DNA of 64,000 nt from Raffaelea ambrosiae (lineage: Eukaryota > Ascomycota > Sordariomycetes > Ophiostomatales > Ophiostomataceae): assembly GCA_002778195.1 (NCBI GenBank), contig PCDI01000013.1, positions 577,021-641,020 on the forward strand, in the 5' to 3' direction. Every line of letters begins with the position of its first letter. The first letter of the stretch is position 1. Positions 55,355-64,000 of the stretch are shown here, one piece after another. Position numbers and translations under genes: made by a program. Under the pieces are notes generated by a model. It was not told the DNA's origin, did not search any database, and was given only the letters and a program-made list of their open reading frames with translations.

Positions 55355-58172
55355 CGCTTCATAGGGATTTGCTCTGTCAGCGAATCCCGCTCTGGCGCAA
55401 AAGGCGGCAGCCAACAAGATGCCCTGTGATTGCTCTTACGCTCTCTGACGCCCTCGACCTGCCAACCCCAGCCCGACAATTCCCTATGGGTGTGCTTTGT
55501 TTGTGGAGGAGCCGAAAAGCTTCCCGCCCCAGACGAGGTCGCGTGTCACCGCGATTCTTTTTCGTCCCTGGCCTTGCCATTAAAGGGGATTCTTTTCTAC
55601 GCCCCGACCACTCGTGCTTTGGGTGCTGCGATCTGGATGCTGCGTGGACGTCTTGATCATCTGGAACGACTATTTTCTTCTTTCTCCATTCTTCTTTATT
55701 CTCCCTTCTTTTCTCTCAACTTCTTTCGCCTTTCTTTACTTCTCTTGATTGCCATCCATAAAAGAGGCGGCCATTTTTCGGGGTGCAGATAGATGGGAAA
55801 CAAGAGGCGAGTCCTCGAGATGCAAGGAAATGTAGGAAAGCAAGAACAAACCCCAAATAGCCCAGGTGTGTAGCCGCGCTCAAAGCTCGGTGCTTCGGGG
55901 TTGCTCGCTTTCTGTAGTTCATGCCAGTAATTGGATGCCTGAGGCCGCTCTTTTGTTTGCTGACTGGACAGGACGTTAGCATACGCCGTAACTACTATGT
56001 AACTACAGCACAGCGCAACCCGGCAGGAGAGCTCCGTCCAACACACAGCTGACACACTCCCTCCCTTTGCCGTGTCTCTCAACCGGTACGCTCCGAGACC
56101 CAGCTCCGGATACGAAAACTCGCGAGCCAAGGGCGAACCTCAGCAGCTCACGATCGACAATCGTTCAACACCTTTCAGAAAAGTCTTTATGAATTTCCTG
56201 CGGAACAGAATCGATAGCTGGCAAAAAGTACCAACATGAAGGGTCGGAAGGAGAGGCCTTACAAAGCCCCGAAAGCGCAAGATCAAGTACCGATCGCAGC
56301 ACTCGCACGCTCGCTGACTGTAGTCTTGCGAAGCAGGGTGAGCGACCGTTTACTCGTACACAGACACGATAATCACTGCTATCAGTGCCAAAACCGCGCA
56401 CGATTTTTTGTATGCCAGCATACGCACCAGTCCCAAAATACACCAGGTTGATGCCGATCCGGTTTCGCCAGAGAAAGGATATCTTGATCGTACGAGGAAT
56501 ACTACTATGTATGTATGGTTTACTGGTCCTTTCTCTTGTGTCTCTGGTGTCTCTGGTGTCGAGCATCGTTTGCAGCTTGTAGTTCTTGTTGACGTTACTA
56601 GCCGTCTTTGTCTCACACTTGGTGCCTTGCAGCTCCATGCTGCGTCCTTTTTGGCGCCATCTCTGCCATGCGACGGGGTGTGGAGGAGCCACACACACCA
56701 CACACACACACAGGCATTATCTGGTTCACAACCATGCACTGTTGGGTTCTGGCTCTAGTCCATCTGACGGGCAGCACGGCAGAGACACAGTGTATCGGAC
56801 AAAGGCGTACGAGTACGAGCACGAAAGCATGTTCGGTTAGATCGCGGCCAAGAGGAACTTGGGCGACAAGGACAGAAGGAGAAAGCTGCAACGTCCGCGT
56901 TTTAAGACTAAAAAGAGATGACAAAAACGGCTGGCAACCCTTCGGCAAGGGTCAAAGAGTGAAAAAATGAGGCTGCGTAGGGACACTACAGAGACACGAG
57001 GGAGCTTGTCAAAGACACCTAAAACAGACACGCCAAATACACCAGAGACAGCAGAGACACCACACACACACAGTACTTACACAGAGAGACAACACCAGCA
57101 CGAGGACACATCCCTTCCGGGGTCGCCTTGCCCCTCTATCACCCTTCCCCTCCACGCCGTCCACTCTCACTCAGCCCCTTGCCATCGCTTGTCCTTCGTT
57201 GATCCCCAGACCCTCGCCCCCTTTCTTTCTTTCCTAGCCTTCCTCGTACAATGCGTATCACTCTAGTGCGCATGGCTGGGATGCCCCTTGTTCGCCAGAT
57301 TGTGTATCTCTCTCACATACACGCCAAATACGATCTCTTGGGCCGCCGCCAGAGAAGACCAGGGAGTACGAGAGCGCCAACACTGCGTGGATTGAATCTA
57401 GAGCCAATCTGTCTAATTCCTTGCACCAGCGGGGTGTGAAGACCTGACATCTCAGGATCTTACTCTATTCCAACTATCCAACGAGATATGTGTCTCGGTT
57501 GTATAACGACAGCAGTAACGACAGTATCTGGGTTGACCTCTTTTCTTGTTCTACTTGCACTCGCTGCCTGGTTTCTCTGAAAGCATCATCCCTGTGCATT
57601 GTCGGGCGTACACACACCAATGCGGCTCTAGAGAGAAGCCCACCGGCCAACGGTGATAAATCTCGCCGGTAGTAAAGCTGATCATCCCAGCTCGCCGATT
57701 AACAAGTTCAAGAATTGCCTCACGAAATAGAAATATACACCGTAGACGATACACGTCGTAGAGAAACGAAGAGGAAGAAGCCGGGAAAGAGATAAATATA
57801 CGCAATGCATTCAACGCATGCAACGCATGCAACGCAAAAACAAGGTATAATCTGCAGTGGTGTAGGGAGGATATCTACACAGCATCTCATGTGTGACCGC
57901 TTCTGCATGCCAATCAATCTGAAGTGGCGCAAATGGGGAAACGACCTGCATTTTAGCAAGGGCTAAGCTATTTCCATGTCGGACCATCCCACCTGTTTGA
58001 CCATTGTTTTTTTTTGGGCTACATGCAAGATATGTTGCTACTATCACGGGGCTTGCAACACCACGCTCGTAAAGACGAGTTAGCTCTTCCATGCAGGTAA
58101 ACTACGCATTGTCTCCTCCCCCCCTCCTCACCCCCTGGATCTGCTGTGGCACGCAACCTGGTGAGTGGATGA

Positions 58173-58189
58173 TACATAGTTACTATGTA
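58173..58189. repeat. Inverted repeat TACATAG / CTATGTA, 3-base spacer
   Basis: Perfect 7-base arms around TTA. Word content overlaps the 10861-10882 inverted repeat (TACTATGTA is shared). Confidence 0.85.
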
Positions 58190-59678
58190 CACACAGGTGT
58201 CTACCGGAGTGGTCGTGTTTGATTTCGTGACCTTGCATATGGGCTACTCTGTGCCAAGGATACCACCGCGGAATCCATGACGGAGCCGCCTCTGTTTATA
58301 CCAAGGCACCTCTTGTAATGCACAGTGTACACGGTAACAATAGACCAGGACATATCCTCCAGTGCATCCCCCCCCCGCCCCCCCCGGAAGGATCTCGTTT
58401 TGATCCCATTTCATCTTTGGGGTGCATTCGCCCGCCGTATCTTACCCCAATCCTTCCCCGTGCCGTCAAGATTGTACAGCCTTAGTGAGACTGCTCTACG
58501 CGATCTGTAGATGGCAAAGCCCTGTCAGACAGCCTATGTCTTCGACGCCGGCATAAAATGAGTATGGGCATTTCTCACTTTTTCTTCTTCTTTTTTTGCT
58601 GTTTCGTAAGACATTACATCTCTTCGCCACGCCTGAACCCCCCCTCCCTCTCTCTTTTTTCTCACTTTCCCGTCTGTCAGCCATGTGGATTAAATAAGGT
58701 GTAACTATGAGGTCCAGAAGCAACCAACATTGTTAGTCACAAGCTCTATCTTCAATGTAACCATTGCGACCATGCTCCGGTGGACTTTCTGCCAACACCA
58801 AAAAGAAGGGCGCTACACTGCAGTTAGCCACGCCCAACAAGACCCAAGATCCAAGACAGGGCAGAGAAAGAAAGACGCAGCCTGCCGCGTGCAGCGTCTC
58901 GGCAATCCCACACCGTTCGCCTAGCGTTTGAAACCAAGACCCATTGTTGCCAATGGGTGGGTGCATCGTATCCAGTGTGTAGTTATTGTTTTTACTCGTA
59001 TCTTCCTATATACATCCGTATGGCGGTGCCCCATAGTAGCTCTAACTCTCGTGGACCTCCACAAGCAAGCAGCCTAGCGTGTTGGGAGACAGCATGACAC
59101 ACATCTCCCTCTGGGACTCCATCTGGGACCGGGAAAAATGGGTGTCCCCCAGCCCAGTACTGGGCGGACAAGCTCTTTCTTGGTCTCCGGAGCCAAAGAG
59201 GGAAGAAAAGTGGGCCGGGTGGACGACGCTATGCCCATGTCGAATACAGTGGACAGACAGTGCTGTTCTTCATTTTGTTCGTCCTCCTTTCCTCTTTGAC
59301 GAGTGCTCCTCCGTCTACTCACCACAAAGATCGCCTTCCTCCTTGGTCTTCTCTTTCCCTTGTGTCTGAATTCGTTTTGCCTCCCCGTGGTCCACAACGG
59401 TTCCACGTCTGCAGCCGTCCAACCAGAGACGCCCGGGTTATGAAATAGTTTGGGTTTGTATGGCTCGCCCGGGTTGAAAAAAACAATGGAGGCAGGGTCT
59501 TGCCAAGGCCGCTTTCCTTCTTTCTTTTTCTTCTTTTTCCTCATTTTTCTTTTTCTTTTAAATTTTGGTTGTGTACTGTGTATTTTCTTTTGTTGTTAAT
59601 AGAACCAGCCAGCTTCTGTATGAATGCCCCCCCCCCCCCTTCCTTTACCATTGCCGTGTTACTTTGTAGTATTTAATA

Positions 59679-59700
59679 TAAGATACATATTCGTATCTTA
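59679..59700. repeat. Inverted repeat TAAGATAC / GTATCTTA, 6-base spacer
   Basis: Perfect 8-base arms with ATATTC between. The flanks carry two copies of TTACTTTGTA (59659 and 59698), one on each side. Confidence 0.85.
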
Positions 59701-61528
59701 CTTTGTACATAGCGGCGCTTCTAAGCCGATCTTACTCTGTTTTTATTCTTTGGCCAGCCTTTCAGGGATTTGTTGTTCCAGGGAGGTAGGTAACCGTGCT
59801 CCTTCTTCCTACCAAGTGGCTAGCCCAGCCAGCCAGCCGTATTCCCGTACACCTGCCTCGTGGTTGCTAGTTAGTTGTTGATGTTGCTATTACTGATACT
59901 TCCATTCGTCGGCTGGACTGTCGTTCCCTGGTCTCCGAGGCTCTCCTCGCTTGGATATTAGTTTGCTCTGTCCCGTCTTTGTTTCTGGATCCGTATTTTT
60001 GTTGACCTGCGCTTCGTTTCGGGGTGAATCGTTTCTTTTTCTCTTTGCTTTCCCACATTTTCCCGTCCTAAAGCTTCCCGACCCTTCTGTCACTTTCGCA
60101 TCACGGCTTAGGCTCCCGTTTACTGATCAAACGGTCGAAGCCTTCCCTCTTATCCGCAGGCAACCGAACTGCACCAGGGCACCCTCCTCGTCATACCACC
60201 TGCTTTCCGGCTCTAGACCAAAGCAGATTATCTGATCAGACATCCTGGCAGCCTGGCCGGCGGTGACTCTTCGTGTTTTTGAGCAAGAAAGCGATCCTTC
60301 AGGTCTGATTTTGTCCTCTGCTCATTTCCTACAGATTTGTGTCTCTGGTCTTTTGGGAGGGGGGCTCTAAAAGATACCTCGTCTTGTTTTTTTTGTCACT
60401 GGATCTGCGCGTGTTCTATTTCCCCATCGTTTTGATCTTTGCCTGCATTTTTTTTGCTTCTGCATCTTTTATTGTCTTGTCTTTTATTTGCTCGAACGTC
60501 ACGGGTTGTTTTGAACGGCAGCGCCGGCCGTCGCAAGCCTCTGCCAGAACCAGCCATTCACAGCCGTCGCAATTACACGCAATCACACGCATACAGCGGT
60601 GTAAGATACAGGCAGACTTGCCCAGTGCAGCCTGGTGCAAACAACCCTGTCTGGTTTCCACAGTCCAAAAAAAAGTGGCCTCAGCGTCGCCAGGCGCACC
60701 TTCCTCGGAGGTTCTGCTGTTTCTGACAGACAGGGCAGACTGGAAACACGAAGCGACAAGGGAAACGAAAGAAGGAAAGGGAAAAAAAAGAAACGGGAAG
60801 GCAGGCACACGACTTGCAGCGACTCCATCGTACCTTCCCGAGGGGGCAAACCAGATCCGCCTACCATTGTGTTGCTGTGGGCATCAGCGTCAGCGAAGTC
60901 GGGGCAACTGCGGTGAGCAGGCACGGCTGTCCGTCGTTCCTTCCGTTTCAGTCGAACAGAGTGCTGCCCCTCCGCGACATCGTCGCTACAGGTGTCTAAT
61001 TCCAGAGACTCTTTTGCCTCACTTTTGCCAGCATCGTCATTTTGCAGCATTCGCTTATTCTCTTATTCACCACTTCGTCACCTACACGCACCTTTACACA
61101 CTTTCACGCATCTTTGCGCCCTCTTTTCTTCTGGCATCCACTAATCGCCATCTGCGCCTTTCATTCCTCGCTGGGTCTAGCACTGCTTAGCCCACCCCTG
61201 GGCTGGCCTGCGCCGTTCGCCGCTCGCTGTCAACAACAATAAGCGCCACCGACCGGCCGCATCTAGCTTGGGGCGCTTGCCTCTAACGCAGTTTGCCAGG
61301 TGCCCCACGACTGAGGCCAGGACAGGGACCCATTCGCAGACCCAGTTCGAAAGCAGCTTTGGGAAGAGCAACCGAACCCACGAAGCCGAGCGGACGCCCC
61401 ACCCACTAGCAAGCCAGTGGCAGCCAGGCCGTTCCTGTTTCCGCGTGCAGTTGGGCTCTCCTGGGCCTTTGGGGCAGCCCGTGCGTGTGCGTCAGTCCGA
61501 TACGTACCAGCGACCTCGCCCGCCCGCC

Positions 61529-64000
61529 ATGAAAGCAGCGTTGCGCTGGCTAGGCACAAGTACCGAGGACCCCGCGCGCCGGGGTGCCGTGCCAGCAGGA
61601 GCAACAGAAGCAGCAGCACAGACAGGAGAGACCGCGCCAGCAGCAGCAGCAGCACCCGCACCCGCACCAGCAGAGTCGTCAGCGTCAGGAGCAGGCGCAT
61701 CCGCACCAGCGCCAGTGCTCCCAGAGGACGCCCCCTTTCGGCGAACCTCCGCCGCGCCTGCGCCCAACCGGTCGTCAGCCCGAGGTGCCAGTGTCAGAGG
61801 TAGCCAACCCCCCCGCCAGTCTGCGACAGCCAGCGCCCGCCCGCCACGCAGCAGCACACGCGCCGGCCTACGCAGCCCCAGCGACACCACCACTAACAGT
61901 GCCACTACCAACACCGCTAATAACACCACCCATACCGCCCGTACCACCCCCTCGTCCCCCCCAAGCACTGTCTCCTCCGCCCAACCCGCCACCACAGCCC
62001 ACCTCTCGCCCGCTGGTTATCGCGTATCTTTTGCTCCTCCGTCTGGACTGCCTCGCAAACCATCATCGTCCTCCCCTTCTGACTTTTCCTTTCTCCCTCC
62101 TCCTCCGTCCTCCACCGACGCCCGCGCTCGAGCCGTGCTCTCCCCGTCGTCCTCGTCGTCCTCGCCCGTCTCATCGCCGTCGCCGCTTGTCCGCTCCGCG
62201 CTGTCGCTGTCGCCCACCCCCCAGCCCGCGACACCCCACTCTGACTCGCTCACCGACGAAAACGTCGCAGACCCAAAGCACCCCAAGGCGCTCACCCACC
62301 ACCTGCGCAGCCAGCCCACGACGCCTGCGTCGCCAGCGTCGCCCACGTCGCCCCCGCCCCTGCCTGCTGCCCTGCGCCCGCCCGTCGTCACCTCCCCGCT
62401 GCCCCCGCTGCTGTCGACGCTGTCGCTGTCGCCTCCTTCCTTTGGCCGTTCGTCAGCATCGCCGGTCGTCTTTGCCACAGGCATCTTTGCCAGCAACGAT
62501 AACAGCAACAACAACAGCAGCAGCAACAACACCTCCACCAACACCCCGGCCGCCGACCACAGCGCCCCGGTCGACGACGACTCCCGCTTCTTTGACAACG
62601 ATACCATCTTCTCCATTGACGTCGACAACCAGCGTCCCGGCAGCAGACGCCGCAGCCAAGACCCCCATCAGCACCATCACTACCGACAGCAGCAGCAGCA
62701 GCATCGACGCCCCGCAACCATCGCTGCGGCCGCCGCTGGTTTCGACCCCGACCTCGATCTCGACCTCGAACAAGACCAGAGCCACGACCAAAGCCACATC
62801 CACGGCGAAGGCCCCTTCATCAACGTCGTCGCAGCCCCCTCCTCCGCGGCCGACGTCCACGACATTCACGACATCCACGACATCCACGACGTCCACGATC
62901 CCTCAGCCCACAACACCTTCCAACACAGCAACAGCTTCCTCGATCCCGACGTCGACATGACGTCCGGCCACTCTTTCGAATCGGCCATGGGCCGCAAGGA
63001 CTCCTTTGTGAGCGCCGGCCCCAAGCCGATTTCGATGATCAACCCCAACCGCGACACCAGGGCTCGCCGCGAGAGTCTCGCCGGCAGTCTGATGGGAGGC
63101 GGCATGAGCTGGGGTGGTCTCTCCGTGAGCAGCTTCATCCGCGACGAGTAAGTTGATGCATTTCTTGTATTTTTCTTGGCTGTGGATGTCGTCCTGCATC
63201 ACCAGCAGAGCCTTTTCCTTTTTTTTTTGTGCTGTGCCCCCCTTTTGTCTCTATGGGCCCCCTCTCGTCTCTTTTCTTTCGAACCTGCTGCATCTCTCGA
63301 GGACAAGACAATCCTGTCTTCGTACCTTTCTTTCTCGTCTCCCTTCTTTCTGCTTGTCCTTTTCCCCGGTCTACGGGTATTCCTTCCTCGTCTCCCATCC
63401 AGGCGTGCCATCCCAAGGTTGCCGCGATTTGACACCCTCCCTATTCTGCACGTCCTTGCGCCCTTCGTGACGATGCATTGACTAGGCACTCGAGCGTGCA
63501 TTCTCACCGTCCCAACGCCCCGCTAGACCCTCCCCAATCCATATACCATCTACCTCTAGTCATTCCATTGTCTTCTGCTATGACCTCCTCCTGCTCTACT
63601 CCTCTTCCTTTTTCCCCATCATGGCATGCCTGGCCATCGATCCATCACTCTTCTCTGCATCATTATGGCCGAGACCAGGAGCTGAACAAATGCCTAACTG
63701 TTGTTTCCCATCTCCAGAATGCTCGGTGTCTCGATGGGCACGTCTCCCAACATCCCACACCAGTCGCCCTCTCTCCACTCGACCTCCTACCTCCCCAAGA
63801 TGGAGGCAAACTTTATGCGTGATTTCATGTGTTGCGACAGGGTCTGGCCAACCATGCACGATTTGCTTCAGCACTATGAGGAGAGCCATACTCGCCAAAC
63901 CCCATCGTCGTCCCGCCATATGGGTGGTGCATCCCTAGTTATGTCCGGCGCAAACCCGCGCGGCACAGGCAGTCAGCTTCAGAACTCCGCATCAGCACTG
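61529..64000 (+). CDS. SFP1: Sfp1-like C2H2 zinc-finger transcription factor, partial (runs off right edge)
   Basis: Exon 1 is 61529-63147 and exon 2 starts at 63718 and stays open to the window end (at least 634 aa). ATG at 61529 has G at -3; the frame is open upstream but has no ATG. The first 500 residues are low-complexity (Ala/Pro/Ser/Thr, Asn runs, His/Gln) and include a five-unit DxH repeat (DVHDIHDIHDIHDVHD). The conserved part begins MSWGGLSVSSFIRDE and continues in exon 2 as SLHSTSYLPKMEANFMRDF and CCDRVWPTMHDLLQHYEESH, the first half of the split finger of Sfp1. Sfp1 is a TORC1- and PKA-regulated activator of ribosomal-protein and ribosome-biogenesis genes. The intron is 570 bases with a CTAAC branch near its end; a small exon inside it cannot be excluded. 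The C-terminal fingers must lie beyond 64000. Confidence 0.88.
62852..62896 (+). repeat. Nine-base coding repeat encoding Asp-Ile/Val-His
   Basis: Five units of GACATCCAC/GACGTCCAC/GACATTCAC lie in the SFP1 first exon, encoding alternating Asp-Val/Ile-His. Confidence 0.9.

Larger units (their letters stand above)
54286..61528. other. Long gene-poor region upstream of SFP1
   Basis: 7.2 kb. The first 300 bp are the RCF2 leader (C/T-rich on its sense strand). No open frame has a recognisable domain. The region holds a CCACCCAAG tandem repeat (55315-55354), inverted repeats at 58173-58189 and 59679-59700, TACTCGTA/TACGAGTA copies (56351, 56808, 58993) and a C run of 13 (59627-59639). From about 59500 onward the plus strand is pyrimidine-rich up to the SFP1 start, consistent with a long 5' leader and promoter. 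The open frame 60339-61190 (283 codons) is low in domain signal and is not called. Confidence 0.45.

Noticed and set aside
60339..61190. 283-codon plus-strand frame upstream of SFP1
   Set aside because: No domain; lies in the pyrimidine-rich stretch expected to be SFP1 leader. A fast-evolving protein cannot be fully excluded.

Overview
The window is nuclear DNA of a filamentous ascomycete (Pezizomycotina, most likely Sordariomycetes). Evidence: GC-rich genes with short introns carrying GTAAGT-like donors and CTAAC/CTGAC branch points; protein types typical of the group (SAT4/HAL4 kinase, Ssp1/CaMKK kinase, L-arabinitol 4-dehydrogenase, LaeA/UMTA-type methyltransferase, Sfp1 finger); and long pyrimidine-rich leaders. 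An order such as Ophiostomatales is possible, but the sequence does not prove it. I see no prokaryotic, viral, CRISPR or intact transposon content, and no tRNA or rRNA gene I can support.

Seventeen protein genes are supported, with exon joins worked out by hand from frame and splice-site agreement. Left block (1-6.6 kb): a conserved disordered protein (+) faces the SAT4/HAL4 kinase (-). A 9.2-kb stretch without a recognisable gene follows (6.6-15.75 kb). Central block (15.75-41.8 kb), gene-dense: CaMKK/Ssp1-type kinase (-), F-box protein (+), TRAPP subunit BET5 (+), peroxin PEX3 (-), mitochondrial Fe-S factor IBA57 (+), splicing J-protein CWC23 (-), APC/C activator CDC20 (+), TFIIA large subunit TOA1 (+), L-arabinitol 4-dehydrogenase (+), ATP synthase subunit g ATP20 (+), methyltransferase (-). 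A 4.9-kb gene-poor stretch (41.8-46.7 kb) precedes DUS3 (-), a kelch protein (+) and RCF2 (-). A 7.2-kb gene-poor stretch (54.3-61.5 kb) leads into an SFP1-like zinc-finger gene that runs off the right edge.

The genes are ordinary housekeeping and signalling functions and form no pathway cluster, although two mitochondrial respiratory-chain proteins (ATP20, RCF2), a mitochondrial Fe-S factor and two nutrient/ion-signalling kinases are present. PEX3/IBA57 and CWC23/CDC20 are divergent pairs that share promoter regions.

The most unusual material is intergenic. An 8-mer, TACTCGTA (either strand), occurs about 15 times against roughly 2 expected, and every copy I found lies outside coding sequence. 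It lies alongside short perfect inverted repeats and shared 11-17-mers built on TTACATAGTA-, TACATAG- and ACTTTGTAG-like words, mostly in the gene-poor stretches, together with poly-C/poly-G runs of 10-13 bases. These may be remnants of a miniature palindromic element family or repeated regulatory sites. I also flag tandem splice-acceptor choices in two genes, a 636-base first intron in TOA1 that holds promoter-like words, and a CT microsatellite lying against a DUS3 donor site.
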